Notes under the pieces: generated by a model | What the model was told of the DNA's origin: nothing | Seen by the model: only the letters and a program-made list of their open reading frames with translations | Databases searched by the model: none | Program-made: the position numbers and the translations under genes | Part shown: positions 1 through 9,849 of the stretch, piece after piece | Numbering within the stretch: the stretch's first letter is position 1 | How the letters are laid out: each line of letters starts with the position of its first letter | Assembly: GCA_937625935.1 (NCBI GenBank) | Contig: OW569346.1 | Coordinates: 496,001-560,000 of the forward strand | DNA length: 64,000 bases | Source of the DNA: Tetramitus jugosus | Taxonomy: Eukaryota > Heterolobosea > Eutetramitea > Acrasida > Vahlkampfiidae | Direction: 5' to 3'

Positions 1-49
1 ATTCATTTATTATCATCATATTCACACCAACTGTGTGTGTGTGTATTAG

Positions 50-1227
50 AGTTGAGTAAGGCAATCAAGAATGCAGTCAAGGACGAAAAGAAGCTTCGAA
101 GCGATTTGGCCAATGCGAAAAGTGCCGCCGCTTCTGCCAAGAAGAAGGATCACGAAGAAGCAAAGAATTTTGAGTCGCTAAAGGAGAAGATGACAGAATC
201 TGATAGTCTTCCACCAAAGAAGGCACAACAATTGCAAGCACAGACTCACAAGGCAGACAAGAGTGCACAACAGGCGAATAAGGCATACACGGCAGCGCAC
301 GAAGCACTTGTCAAGATGGATGAGACATATTATGTAAAGTTGGGCGAATTGATGCACAGTTTGGAAGTTTTGGACAGAAAGAGATTGCACGCCACAAAAT
401 CCGTTCTCATGCGCTACCACAATATGCAACTCGAGTTGGCACAGATGATCATGTCCGAGTGTGACACGATGAGACAAGCATTCGATCAGATTAGTGCCGA
501 CACTGAGATTCGAACATTTGTGAGCAATACGAGAAGTGGTGCTTCACCACCGGCTGTTGAGCCATTTGAGCCATATGTCATGGGTGGTGGCAGTGGCAGT
601 GGTAGTGGTAGTGGGCACTCGACTCCAGTCTCCTCCAGACCACAGTCCTTTAACAATACTCCTACTATTGGATCGCCATCTTCTGTCTCATCGACACAAA
701 CTCCAGTCTCACCAACATTGATCCCTCCACCTGTGCTCTCACCTACGATTGAGCCAGTGTACCTCAACAACACACCTCCACCATTTGTAAGTACTAGTGC
801 ACCTGCTCCATCATCTCAATCGAGCGGAGAGATGGTGAGAGCTCTGTACGATTATGATCCTACTGAACAAGGAGAGCTATCATTCAAGGAGAATGACATA
901 TTGGTCGTGTTGGACAAGAATCCTGATGGCTGGTGGTTTGGTGAGATGGACGGGCGAAAGGGATTGTTCCCATCGAACTTTGTCGAACCTGTCGTTGAGA
1001 ATCAACCAGTTGCTCACTCTGTTGCTGCTAGTGCGGCGCCATCCAACAAAGTAATCACAACTGCCCTGTACGATTATGATGCTCAAGATGCTCAGGAACT
1101 CTCCTTCAAAGAAGGTGAAATCATTGAGGTCTTGCAAAAGAATGAAGATGGATGGTGGTACGGCAGCTTGCCAAATGGAGCTATGGGTCTATTCCCTTCC
1201 AACTTTACATCTGGTGGATGCGAATAA
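50..1227 (+). CDS. BAR-like coiled coil plus two SH3 domains (5' partial)
   Basis: Membrane-curvature/actin adaptor type protein. The reading frame is open from the window edge with no ATG. A pyrimidine/TG-rich stretch ending in TTAG at 46-49 looks like an intron acceptor, so I start the visible exon at 50; earlier exons lie outside. The first ~160 residues are a charged, Ala/Lys-rich helical region like a BAR/F-BAR domain. A Gly-Ser repeat and a Pro/Ser/Thr-rich linker follow. Two SH3 domains end the protein (about residues 275-320 and 340-390), each with ALYDYD, a GWW motif and LFPSNF. BAR-SH3 proteins (amphiphysin/endophilin class) couple membrane bending to actin or dynamin; that role is inferred from the family. 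A 60-bp piece of the linker is copied at 3012-3071. Confidence 0.8.
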
Positions 1228-1558
1228 TCATAGTAGTAGAAGGAATCAATGACATCTGAAACAACTAACTACAATTATTGGGCTCTACTCATAACCTGAC
1301 TGGTTTTCCCGTTTTTGTATATCAACACGAAAACAAAATTTGTATTAAAAACAATTAAGGTGGCGCAACTGCTGCGAGAATCCAACACTTTTCTTATTGC
1401 TGACCATAAGCTTCAACTTAATAATACTTCGATGACCCGTTTGACACGGTCGACAAAAAACTCCAGAGCGTTTGGCCTCAGCTGAAGTGCTGAAACTTGA
1501 AAGTTGCATTGACTCTTTCTCCAGTTTTCAACATTCACCCACGATCACGAAGCTCGTT
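1228..1558. other. Intergenic region with a degenerate repeat
   Basis: No gene seen. It lies between convergent genes. Its second half (about 1424-1528) is a diverged copy of 3122-3236, described separately. Confidence 0.6.
1424..1528. repeat. Copy 1 of a dispersed gene fragment
   Basis: About 105 bp closely matching 3122-3236, with small indels. The copy at 3122-3236 reads as protein without a stop on + (core DPFDTVDKKLQSVW), but this copy is frame-broken. The source gene is not in the window. It sits just 3' of kinase-like copy 1, as its partner sits 3' of copy 2, so it probably travelled with the tandem duplication. Confidence 0.7.
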
Positions 1559-2749
1559 TTACTCATTCAAACGTTTTGAATACTCTCTGATCACTTTCTT
1601 GAAATGTTTGGCAATTAGAGGTAGATCACCAGGTTCTTGCTGAAGTTGTGAGAGAATATCCACAGTGAATCGATGTGCATCATCGACTGCTTTCAACAAT
1701 GAGTCCTTGCCGAGATACGCCAAAGCTTCTTTCGCACTTTCCTTCCTTCTGGCAATACTTCTTGTGCAGAAGGCATATTTAATGACTGGATCACGTGAGT
1801 CTTGGTAGATATGTTTACCATTTCCCTTCAAGAACGACTTGAAGTTGTCCTCTGGAGTAAGAGTCAACTCAACCACAAAATCAATTATTACCAGTTTCTT
1901 GGTACGAGTCTCAAATCCGAAGTTATCGTAATTCGTAGTGACGTCATTTAAGTTGCAGATCCTGGTGACGAAATCCAACAAGGACAACTGACCAATAAGA
2001 TGTTTTGCACCAAAACTTAATTGTTCTTCATCCCAATCATTTTCGGTTAAAGTACTCTCGATCTCTTGGAAATAGCAACCAATTTCACTGTTTCGAGCTT
2101 GAGTGTATGTCAAAAACTCTCCCTGTTGATTTGTTTCCTCGTCATACCCCGCGTCAAGAGTGGCAATGTAGAACTCTTTTGGAGAGTCGAAGAAGAAATG
2201 AACCTTGGGACCCATTCGAATCAGCTCCAAAAACTTATACACTAGAATCTCAGAAGCATGAACAGGATGTTCAATTGTCCTCGTTGATTTTTCAAGGCCC
2301 AGTGATCCTCCTCTGTGAGTTTTAACATAAAACTTCATGTTATGATCTTCACAACGAAGAGAAACAATTTGGCCCAATTGAATTCCATTATTCTTCTTTC
2401 CAATCTTCAATTCCCATCCTGGGTATTCATCTCCAAAGAACTTTCGGATACTCTTTTGTAACATCACAATGGGAAGCTCTCTGAGAATGTCCAAATTATC
2501 TTCGATGCATCGCCTCATTGTGCGTAGGGCTTCGAAGTTTTCAGTTTCTCTGGGGCATTCATCCGAGAGTCTAGATGATAAATTTCGGATTTGCTCTAAA
2601 ACCCTCTTTTTACTGGTAAGGCTTGTGAATTGCTTTATCTCTTCCAATTTGTCATTGAACTTTACTCTAAGTTCCTCACTCATTCTTGAGATGCAGTCTT
2701 CCACAACATTCAATGTTTCTCTTATTACATGAGAACTTTCTTCCTCCAT
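1559..2749 (-). CDS. Kinase-fold-like protein, tandem copy 1
   Basis: 396 aa, unknown function. The N-terminal ~100 residues are helical and charged. After that the pattern resembles a protein-kinase/phosphotransferase fold: FYVKTHRGG with a candidate nucleotide-binding Lys143, a possible partner Glu167 in HASEILVYK, a catalytic-loop-like stretch around residues 259-278 (DF..R....ND..TNYDNFGF) and LVIIDF at 286-291 in the DFG position. These assignments are by eye and weak. The start is the ATG at 2747-2749, shared with the paralogue at 3539-4729, which is the same length and about 90% identical. Homology continues upstream through the promoter to about 2905. An inverted third remnant lies at 3237-3380. 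Confidence 0.75.
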   Translation of the reverse strand: MEEESSHVIRETLNVVEDCISRMSEELRVKFNDKLEEIKQFTSLTSKKRVLEQIRNLSSRLSDECPRETENFEALRTMRRCIEDNLDILRELPIVMLQKSIRKFFGDEYPGWELKIGKKNNGIQLGQIVSLRCEDHNMKFYVKTHRGGSLGLEKSTRTIEHPVHASEILVYKFLELIRMGPKVHFFFDSPKEFYIATLDAGYDEETNQQGEFLTYTQARNSEIGCYFQEIESTLTENDWDEEQLSFGAKHLIGQLSLLDFVTRICNLNDVTTNYDNFGFETRTKKLVIIDFVVELTLTPEDNFKSFLKGNGKHIYQDSRDPVIKYAFCTRSIARRKESAKEALAYLGKDSLLKAVDDAHRFTVDILSQLQQEPGDLPLIAKHFKKVIREYSKRLNE

Positions 2750-2919
2750 CTTGTTGATTCGCTAGTTTCGTTTACAGATAGGTGGTTCTTGTTCATGGAC
2801 TTTCGTCGCGAATCCGTAAATTCCTTTCGTCGCGAAAAACAAACTGCTCATTGATGTTTCAATCGGCTTGAGTTAACAAACAAAATTTTCCGTCAATACA
2901 ACGTTTGACATCGAAAAAG

Positions 2920-3013
2920 TTACCCATTCGTGAGATTACCTTGTACAATAACGGAAGGTGAAGGCTCCAAAATCTGTCTCCTATCAGGACATCAAGCAGG
3001 AACATCTGAGCTC
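2920..3013 (+). pseudogene. Two copied fragments of the DUF4139/ubiquitin-like gene
   Basis: Positions 2920-2955 match 6546-6581 (codons 4-15 of the gene at 6537) with one mismatch. Positions 2954-3013 match 6690-6755, with about 5 and 1 nt deleted. The ~108 bp lying between these segments in the source is absent. The two fragments meet at a short overlap (GGA/GA) and keep the source orientation. The frame is not maintained. Confidence 0.85.
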
Positions 3014-3071
3014 TTCTGTCTCATCGACACAAACTCCAGTCTCACCAACATTGATCCCTCCACCTGTGCTC
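3012..3071 (+). pseudogene. 60-bp copy of the BAR/SH3 gene linker
   Basis: Positions 3012-3071 are identical over 60 bp to 679-738, the region encoding the Ser/Thr/Pro linker of the BAR/SH3 gene. It joins the preceding fragment at a TC microhomology. A following CAACAA-like piece may come from about 761-775 of the same gene. Perfect identity in an untranslated context points to a recent event. Confidence 0.85.
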
Positions 3072-3121
3072 AACAATACATACTCCGTCTTCAGAGGGAG
3101 ACCTTTTTCAAACCTTCTGAA

Positions 3122-3236
3122 ATTACTTCGATACTTGATCCGTTTGACACAGTCGACAAAAAACTCCAGAGCGTTTGGCTTCAGCTAGCTGAAGTGCTGC
3201 AACTTGAAAGTTGCATTGACTCTTACTCTAGTTTTC
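3122..3236 (+). repeat. Copy 2 of a dispersed gene fragment
   Basis: Matches 1424-1528. It reads on + without a stop (core DPFDTVDKKLQSVW, then LAEVLQLES) and has the look of coding sequence, so it is probably a piece of an exon from an unseen gene. It runs directly into the inverted kinase-like remnant. Confidence 0.65.
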
Positions 3237-3380
3237 CTTGAAGGGAAATGTTCAACATATCTACAGAGAGTCAAGTGACTCAGTCATTCGCTATGCCTTT
3301 TGCACGAGAGATATCGCCGATTTGGAAAAGAATCACTGTTGGGAGCGGTTCGTGATGACCACCGATAGATACTCATGATA
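3237..3380 (+). pseudogene. Inverted, diverged remnant of the kinase-like gene
   Basis: Translated on +, from TTG AAG at 3237, it gives LKGNVQHIYRESSDSVIRYA followed by FCTRDIA. This matches the LKGNGKHIYQDSRDPVIKYA and FCTRSIA stretch of the two flanking genes, which are on the - strand. It then diverges and stops at about 3380. It is more diverged than the two genes are from each other, so it comes from an older or different family member and lies in opposite orientation. Confidence 0.8.
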
Positions 3381-3538
3381 TTCTCTCAGCACTGTTTCTC
3401 TCAATGGGGAATCATCAGTAGATGTGAATGGAGCGAAATGAACTCATATTAATGGTTTTGAACTATATCGATGATGGCCTTTTGTTTATTAAAATCTTTC
3501 AGGATGCAGAGGGTTCACCCACGATCTCGAAACTCGTT

Positions 3539-4729
3539 TTATTCATTCAAACGTTTTGAATACTCTCTGATCACTTTCTTGAAATGTTTGGCAATTAGAG
3601 GTAGATCACCAGGTTCTTGCTGAAGTTGTGAGAGAATATCCACAGTGAATCGATGTGCATCATCGACTGCTTTCAACAATGAGTCCTTGCCGAGATACGC
3701 CAAAGCTTCTTTCGCACTTTCCTTCCTTCTGGCAATACTTCTTGTGCAGAAGGCATATTTAATGACTGGATCACGTGAGTCTCGGTAGATATGTTTACCA
3801 TTTCCCTTCAAGAACGACTTGAAGTTGTCCTCTGGAGTAAGATTCAACTCAACCACAAAATCAATTATTACCAGTTTCTTGTTGTAAAACGCAAATCCAA
3901 AGTTATTGTAGTTTGTAGTGACGTCATTTAAGTTGCAGATCCTGGTGACGAAATCCAACAAGGACAACTGACCAATAAGATGTTTTGCACCAAAACTTAA
4001 TTGCTCTTCATCCCAATCATCTTCGGTTAAAGTACTCTCGATCTCTTGGAAATAGCAACCAATTTCACTGTTTCGAGCTTGAGTGTATGTCAAAAACTCT
4101 CCCTGTTGATTTGTTTCCTCGTCATACCCCGCGTCAAGAGTGGCAATGTAGAACTCTTTTGGAGAGTCGAAGAAGAAATGAACCTTGGGACCCATTCGAA
4201 TCAGCTCCAAAATCTTGTATACTAGAATCTCAGAAGCATGAACAGGATGTTCAATTGTCCTCGATGATTTTTCAAGACCCAGTGATCCTCCTCTGTGAGT
4301 TTTAACATAAAACTTCATGTTATGATCTTCACAACGAAGAGAAACAATTTGGCCCAATTGAATTCCATTATTCTTCTTTCCAATCTTCAATTCCCATCCT
4401 GGGTATTCATCTTCAAAGAACTTTCGGATACTCTTTTGTAACATCACAATGGGAAGCTCTCTCAGGATGTCCAAATTATCTTGGATGAATAGTTCCATTG
4501 TATCTAGGGCAATGAAATTTTCAGTTTCTCTGGGGTACCCACGGGAGAGTCTAGATGATAAAATTCGGATTTGCTCTAAAACCCTCTTTTTACTGGTAAG
4601 ACTTGTGAGTTGCTTTACCTCTTCCAATTTGTCATTGAACCTTACTCTGAGTTCCGCACTCATTCTTGAGATGCATTGTTCCACAACATCCAATGTTTCT
4701 CTTATTACACGAGAACGTTCTTCCTCCAT
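3539..4729 (-). CDS. Kinase-fold-like protein, tandem copy 2
   Basis: 396 aa, the paralogue of the gene at 1559-2749; see that entry for the weak kinase-like pattern, which is conserved here (FYVKTHRGG, TNYNNFGF, LVIIDF). The frame stays open upstream to 5002. That extension overlaps the divergent gene at 4896 and has no counterpart in copy 1, so I take the ATG at 4727-4729, which aligns with the start of copy 1. Differences cluster in residues ~60-85 and around the loop after NFGF. The near-identical 3' halves suggest a recent duplication or gene conversion. Confidence 0.75.
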   Translation of the reverse strand: MEEERSRVIRETLDVVEQCISRMSAELRVRFNDKLEEVKQLTSLTSKKRVLEQIRILSSRLSRGYPRETENFIALDTMELFIQDNLDILRELPIVMLQKSIRKFFEDEYPGWELKIGKKNNGIQLGQIVSLRCEDHNMKFYVKTHRGGSLGLEKSSRTIEHPVHASEILVYKILELIRMGPKVHFFFDSPKEFYIATLDAGYDEETNQQGEFLTYTQARNSEIGCYFQEIESTLTEDDWDEEQLSFGAKHLIGQLSLLDFVTRICNLNDVTTNYNNFGFAFYNKKLVIIDFVVELNLTPEDNFKSFLKGNGKHIYRDSRDPVIKYAFCTRSIARRKESAKEALAYLGKDSLLKAVDDAHRFTVDILSQLQQEPGDLPLIAKHFKKVIREYSKRLNE

Positions 4730-4895
4730 GTTGATTCTCTTTGTTTCGTTTGTAGAAGAGTGGTTCTTGTTAATGGACAAGATTGTAAATTCCTTTCGCC
4801 GCGAAAAACGAACTGGTCGTTGATGTTTCAATCGGCAAACAAAATTTTCCGTCAATACAAAAAAGCGTTTGTTGTCATCCATAAAGAAAAAGAAA

Positions 4896-6236
4896 ATGAG
4901 CAACAACAAGAGCGCGTCCAAGCCACCCTTCTTCACCAGCAGCAAAAACATTCGTTTACTGTTTGGTGTCAGTTGCGTCTCTTTTTTCCTTGGAGCTTCC
5001 ATGCTTCATCATCAGAGACAAGGTCACAGAGTCAAAATGGCCACTCATTCCCAATGGATCTCACCTCCACTCTCATCATCCTCCACTCTTTCCACTCTTT
5101 CCTCCTCCAATCATCATACAAACAACAATAACAACAACAACAATAATAACAGTAGTAGTTGCACAGCATCATCATACAAGGCATGTGGACTCGTCGCACC
5201 ACAAAATCACAGCACTCGTGTCACAATTACACCAAACAAGACTGTAAGCAATGATGGAGAAGGTGATGTACTATTGTACACTTGCAAAATTCAAGCCATG
5301 GATGTCATGTCGGGTCATTGGAAGACCATGATGCGATTTGCGATTAAAAAATCAGATTTGGTACTGCAGTTGGCCGATGCTCAAGTCGTCAATGAACAAT
5401 TGAAACTGGCAGAAGAGAAATTAATGGCACAGAGAGCTACTACTACTACTGCTACTGCTGCTGCTTCATCTTCTTCTCACACTGCAACAACATCATCATC
5501 ATCATCAGTAGTGCCACTGTTGTCAACAAATGGTGTCAATGAGAACGCAACATCAACAACAACGACAACAACAGCGACAAGACAACAACAACATCAAATT
5601 CAACAACTTCAACTACTGCAACAACAACAGCAAATGAAGGACGAATTGTTGCACATTTGGCAAAAACTAGTCGAAGACAATGTCAAACAAAACAATGACA
5701 ATAATAACAACAACAACAATAATGACACAACAATGGAGCTATTGATTCATAGCAAGGATCATCCAACCAAGATGGGAACACTGATCCATACCAATCAAGC
5801 GACTCGATTGGCCAAATTCAATGAAAATTTGACTATACCGACCAACAAGAAGGAATTTTTGGAGTATTTGAAACGATCCAACATTGTTCGTTTTGAACCA
5901 GGTGTCTCCGAATCCGAAGCTCTCAAAGTTCTCAAATTTGTTCACAAGGGACAGAGTCATATCAAGGCAGGCAAAGAAGTTCGCATCTATGAGTCTGTGA
6001 TTCGAGAAGGTGATGCTATTACAGTGTATGGAACACCGAGATGGGTGGAAAGTACTGACGGTGATGATGGTGCATCATCAAAGGAACAAAAGGTGTGTTT
6101 TGAGACACACATGCTATCAGAGGAGGATGATGAACACTTTACAAAACATTTGCAAAAGAAGCAGAACAGTGGATACAACTTGTACAAGGCTTACATTGCT
6201 GGAATGCTTTACATGATGTACGAGTTGTTTGTGTGA
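4896..6236 (+). CDS. Membrane-anchored protein with low-complexity middle, unknown function
   Basis: 446 aa from the ATG at 4896 (the frame is open from 4869 but only from TTG). A hydrophobic segment near residues 20-38 (RLLFGVSCVSFFLGASML) looks like a signal anchor. Asn, Ser, Thr and Gln tracts fill the middle, encoded by CAA/AAC/ACA repeats. The C-terminal ~150 residues are conserved-looking and include RIYESVIREGDAITVYGTPR. That phrase is reminiscent of the GIDE domain of MUL1-type proteins, but no RING follows and I do not assign it. The last ~25 residues are moderately hydrophobic. Divergent from kinase-like copy 2, with 166 bp between starts. Confidence 0.75.
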   Translation: MSNNKSASKPPFFTSSKNIRLLFGVSCVSFFLGASMLHHQRQGHRVKMATHSQWISPPLSSSSTLSTLSSSNHHTNNNNNNNNNNSSSCTASSYKACGLVAPQNHSTRVTITPNKTVSNDGEGDVLLYTCKIQAMDVMSGHWKTMMRFAIKKSDLVLQLADAQVVNEQLKLAEEKLMAQRATTTTATAAASSSSHTATTSSSSSVVPLLSTNGVNENATSTTTTTTATRQQQHQIQQLQLLQQQQQMKDELLHIWQKLVEDNVKQNNDNNNNNNNNDTTMELLIHSKDHPTKMGTLIHTNQATRLAKFNENLTIPTNKKEFLEYLKRSNIVRFEPGVSESEALKVLKFVHKGQSHIKAGKEVRIYESVIREGDAITVYGTPRWVESTDGDDGASSKEQKVCFETHMLSEEDDEHFTKHLQKKQNSGYNLYKAYIAGMLYMMYELFV

Positions 6237-6536
6237 CACAAACAAGTAAAAAAAACAAAGACCATAAAAAAAACAACTGTAGTTCAAACAAGGTCTTTTT
6301 TCATTTTCGGTTGTCGGACGAAAATCATTCCGAATTGAAAGAACTCCTTGTCTTGTGAACTTCTGAGCAGATCTGACAACAACATGTTGGTATAAAAGAA
6401 AGTGTTCACTTTATGAGATTCCCATCTTCAACATCAAAGAAAAAACAAACTCATCAGACATAATCAATACTTTGTTGATTGTTGTAAAATTATATCCCAC
6501 AGCTACGATACTATTATTATTTCTATATCATAAATC

Positions 6537-8588
6537 ATGTCCCAATTACCCATTCGTAAGATTACCTTGTACAATAACGGATATGCCACATTTCACAGAG
6601 AAGGAACCTTTTCTGGCAACTCCAGTATTGACCTCTTCTTTCGCAAGAGTGATATTCAAGATGTGCTGAAGAGCATTTCGTTCAGCACAGAAGGAGAAGA
6701 CTCCAAAATCTGTTCTGTCTCCTATCAGGACACCAAGCAGGGAACATCTGAGCTCAGTGTTCCCATTCCAGAGTATCAATCATTGACTGGTCTGTTGAGA
6801 AGTCTCAAGGGAGCCAAGATTAGAGTCTGTACGGAAGGACTGGACTCTGGTTTGGAGGGTGTGTTGCTCGGCGTGGAAACAATTGAGAATTCTGGCTCTG
6901 CAGGAAGAAACGGAACATTTGTGAACATTATTCACAGAGGTGGATGCATCAAGACATTTGATTTATTAGCGGTGACCAACATTGAGTTCTTGGACGACAA
7001 TGTGAAGCACGAGATTCAGTATTCATTGAAGGCTGAATTGTCTCAGTTGAACAGAGACCTGTTGCGAGTAACAGTGTTCACACAGGGATCTGGACAGTAC
7101 CTTGTCAAGGCAAACTACTCTCTCATGGCAAAGGAGTGGACTCCGTCTTATCGTATGGAGTTGAATCCAATCGAAGACGAAAGAGTACCAGGCTTGTACA
7201 AGGCTACTCTCGATGTATTTGCAGTTGTGGAGAACACTCAGGAAGAAGACTGGTTGCAAGTGAACATGGATATTGTGAGTGGAGCTCCTCCTATTCCAAA
7301 GTCTTCAGACGGTGATTCACTTCACGATGGAGCCTTCCCTGTTATGATCAAGTTGTTGAACTCAACATCGTTCACAGTTCGTTGCGACCCAACAGACACT
7401 GTAGAGATCATTAAGAGAAGAATTCGTTCTTCACAAGGATATCCAATCTCGCAACAAAAACTCGTTTTCAATGGCAAGCAAATTGAAACAGGAAGAACTC
7501 TTTCGGATTACAACATTAGAGCCAATTCCGTGCTGCACTTGAATCTTGATCGAAATGTATCGGCTGACAGTGACTCCAACAGCACAAAGCCAATCTTTAG
7601 ACTAGCTGACCAAAAGAATCTATCCAAGTACTACATCGATACACCAATCTCGACACTCAGAAATCAATCTGCATTGGTCCCCATTCTGAAATCAGAAATC
7701 GATATCACCAAAGTATTGTTGTACAACGAGGACATGAGAAACGGTAATCCGCTCTCTTGTATCATGTTTGCCAACACTACTGGATGTGGTTTGGAGAGAG
7801 GATCCATGGTGTTGAAGCAAGGATCTACTACCTTGGGAGAATGCGTCATGGAGCAAATGTGGCAAAAGGATGAGGAACTCTATCCTTACTCTGTCGAGTT
7901 GGGAGTAGAGGTAAAAGTTGAGACTTCGACTTCTCGAACCAAACCACATGAAGTTCGAATCTTGAATGGTGAACTGTCAGTGTACAGTTACAAGGAACAA
8001 ACTGCAATGTACACGTTTGACAATCAATCAGATAGCTCATTCCCAACAGTGTTCTTGGATCACTTGTATCTGGAGGGATGGGAGGTCGAGCATGTTCATG
8101 ATAAGCCAATTGATATCACAGATCGATACTACCGCTACGAATTCGGCCTCAAATCCAAGGAGAAGAGAGCATTCCGTGTTCCTGAAAAGAGAATCGATAT
8201 TCAAACTTACGAGTTGACTCACACCACAAAGGAACAAATGGAAAAGTTTGTCAAGTTAGGAATCTTGAACGAGGAAGTCACTCAACAATTGCTCGTGCTC
8301 GAGTCGATGAATACATCCGTGTCTGAACTCGGATCCAGAATCTATCAGCTCGAAACTGAAATGAGAGAGAGCAAGGACACCATGGATCGATTGAGGAAAA
8401 ATATTCAAGTTCTCCCTGCCGACAGTAAGGCTCAATACAAGTATGTGCAGGAGTTGTCAAAGGAGGAAGATCATCTCAAGTTGCTCGAAAAGACCCGAAA
8501 GGAGTTTACGGAAGAGAAATCAGCCATCAACCAAAAGCTCTCCCAGGCAGCCAACAACATGAAATCACAATACGAGCTGCAATGGTAA
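6537..8588 (+). CDS. DUF4139-family protein with an inserted ubiquitin-like domain
   Basis: 683 aa from the ATG at 6537. The N-terminus ([15 protein letters not shown]) and the middle (sequence around [23 protein letters not shown], then [15 protein letters not shown]) follow the pattern of the DUF4140/DUF4139 'mucoidy inhibitor A-like' family. Right after the [11 protein letters not shown] strand, residues ~269-338 form a ubiquitin-like domain ([11 protein letters not shown], then [20 protein letters not shown]) with no diglycine end. DUF4139 then resumes (~350-560, including EGWEVEH). Residues 570-680 are a coiled coil. Function is unknown. Fragments of this gene are copied at 2920-3013. 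Confidence 0.8.
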   Translation: MSQLPIRKITLYNNGYATFHREGTFSGNSSIDLFFRKSDIQDVLKSISFSTEGEDSKICSVSYQDTKQGTSELSVPIPEYQSLTGLLRSLKGAKIRVCTEGLDSGLEGVLLGVETIENSGSAGRNGTFVNIIHRGGCIKTFDLLAVTNIEFLDDNVKHEIQYSLKAELSQLNRDLLRVTVFTQGSGQYLVKANYSLMAKEWTPSYRMELNPIEDERVPGLYKATLDVFAVVENTQEEDWLQVNMDIVSGAPPIPKSSDGDSLHDGAFPVMIKLLNSTSFTVRCDPTDTVEIIKRRIRSSQGYPISQQKLVFNGKQIETGRTLSDYNIRANSVLHLNLDRNVSADSDSNSTKPIFRLADQKNLSKYYIDTPISTLRNQSALVPILKSEIDITKVLLYNEDMRNGNPLSCIMFANTTGCGLERGSMVLKQGSTTLGECVMEQMWQKDEELYPYSVELGVEVKVETSTSRTKPHEVRILNGELSVYSYKEQTAMYTFDNQSDSSFPTVFLDHLYLEGWEVEHVHDKPIDITDRYYRYEFGLKSKEKRAFRVPEKRIDIQTYELTHTTKEQMEKFVKLGILNEEVTQQLLVLESMNTSVSELGSRIYQLETEMRESKDTMDRLRKNIQVLPADSKAQYKYVQELSKEEDHLKLLEKTRKEFTEEKSAINQKLSQAANNMKSQYELQW

Positions 8589-8685
8589 ATCCATATCATA
8601 AATTGATTACTTGATTAATTTTGTGTTTTTATGTTTGATTGTTGTTGTTATTGTTAGTGTTGCGATTGACGACCACATGTATTGT

Positions 8686-9849
8686 TTACAATCTGTGGAG
8701 CTCCTTGATGACAGCGTTGGTGAATTCTGATCCAGTTGATCTACCACCCAAGTCTCCAGTCAAGACATCACCGTCTCTCAACACGTTCAACACAGCGGTT
8801 TGAATTCTGTGAGCAGTAGCTCTCTTTTCCAACCATTCGAGCATCATAACAGAGCTGAGCAAGAAGGCAGTTGGGTTAGCAAGGTCCTTTCCAGCAATAT
8901 CAGGTGCAGTACCGTGAACAGCCTCAAACAATTGAGCCTTCTCACCATAGTTTCCAGAAGCGGTCAATCCGAGACCACCAATCAAACCAGCGCACAAATC
9001 ACTCAGGATATCACCATAGAGATTGAGTGTGACTATGACATCGAATGTCTCTGGCTTTTGAACGAGTTCCATGCATGTAGCATCAATAATCTTTTCATTG
9101 TACTGGATGGTTGGGTATTGCTTGGCAACTTCACGGCAGCACTCGAGGAACAAACCATCAGACTTTTTCATAATGTTGGCCTTGTGAACAGCAGTCACCT
9201 TCTTTCTTCCGCTGGCAACAGCGTACTCGAAAGCGTACTTTGCAATTCTTTCGGATGCTTTTCTTGTGACAACCTTGACACTCTCCATGACACCAGGCAC
9301 GACTTCGTGTTCGATACCACTGTACATGCCCTCAGTGTTTTCTCTGATAGTGACGAGATCGACGCCTTGGAATCTGGAGAGATGCTTTGCGGCATCAGCC
9401 TTGTTGACTGCGATTGGAATGTTCTTGGCTGGACGCACATTGGCATACAATTCCAGAGCCTTTCTCATGGTAATGTTGACTGAGCGGTATCCAGATCCAA
9501 TAGGGGTGGCAAGTGGTGCCTTGAGTGCAACACCATTGCTCAACACAGAGTTCAACATTTCTTGTGTGACCAAATTGCCTTGAGCATCAGGAATGGTAGG
9601 GATATCGAATCGATCGTACTCTAGGTTGGCACCAGCAGCATCGAGAATCTTTTCGACAGATTTGGTAATCTCTGGGCCAATGCCGTGTCCAGGGAAGAGA
9701 GTGATACGCACTTTGCCAGTGTTCTTGTCAACGAGATCATTGTTGATGGCATTGGTGGAGAAGGAGGAAGCGATCAAGCGATTGTTGTTGGTGGTGTTGT
9801 TGTTGGCGTGGAAAGCAGCTCTGGAGATGGACTTGGAGAGGCGTTGCAT
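8686..9849 (-). CDS. Isocitrate dehydrogenase [NAD], mitochondrial
   Basis: 387 aa. Oxidatively decarboxylates isocitrate to 2-oxoglutarate in the TCA cycle. Residues 1-30 are Arg/Ser/Asn-rich without acidic residues, as in a mitochondrial targeting peptide. The enzyme begins at VRITLFPGHGIGPE. Family motifs are present: ITMRKALELYANVRP (substrate loop), IRENTEGMYSGIEHE, KANIMKKSDGLF, and NLYGDILSDLCAGLIGGLGL with the metal-binding Asp residues, then EAVHGTAPDIAGK. The pattern fits the NAD-dependent (IDH3 alpha-like) class rather than isopropylmalate dehydrogenase, but a homology search would be needed to separate catalytic from regulatory subunits. Convergent with the DUF4139 gene. Confidence 0.93.
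   Translation of the reverse strand: MQRLSKSISRAAFHANNNTTNNNRLIASSFSTNAINNDLVDKNTGKVRITLFPGHGIGPEITKSVEKILDAAGANLEYDRFDIPTIPDAQGNLVTQEMLNSVLSNGVALKAPLATPIGSGYRSVNITMRKALELYANVRPAKNIPIAVNKADAAKHLSRFQGVDLVTIRENTEGMYSGIEHEVVPGVMESVKVVTRKASERIAKYAFEYAVASGRKKVTAVHKANIMKKSDGLFLECCREVAKQYPTIQYNEKIIDATCMELVQKPETFDVIVTLNLYGDILSDLCAGLIGGLGLTASGNYGEKAQLFEAVHGTAPDIAGKDLANPTAFLLSSVMMLEWLEKRATAHRIQTAVLNVLRDGDVLTGDLGGRSTGSEFTNAVIKELHRL

Larger units (their letters stand above)
2750..3538. other. Intergenic patchwork between the duplicated genes
   Basis: Holds, in order: the promoter of copy 1, homologous to the promoter of copy 2 up to about 2905/4865; three fragments copied from neighbouring genes (2920-3071); a dispersed fragment (3122-3236); an inverted remnant of the kinase-like gene (3237-3380); and about 130 bp with no visible feature before the shared 3' end at ~3510. 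No intact gene. Confidence 0.75.

Noticed and set aside
585..616. Repetitive GGCAGTGGTAGTGG-type sequence
   Set aside because: It is the coding sequence of a Gly-Ser linker in the BAR/SH3 protein, not a satellite or CRISPR-like repeat. No CRISPR array was seen anywhere.
4730..5002. N-terminal extension of kinase-like copy 2, including a hydrophobic run
   Set aside because: It overlaps the divergent gene at 4896 antisense, has no counterpart in copy 1, and the ATG at 4727-4729 aligns with the start of copy 1.
5121..5155. AAC/AAT trinucleotide repeats here and at many other sites (e.g. 28010-28030, 40400-40430)
   Set aside because: In-frame Asn/Gln/Thr tracts typical of this genome; described within the genes.
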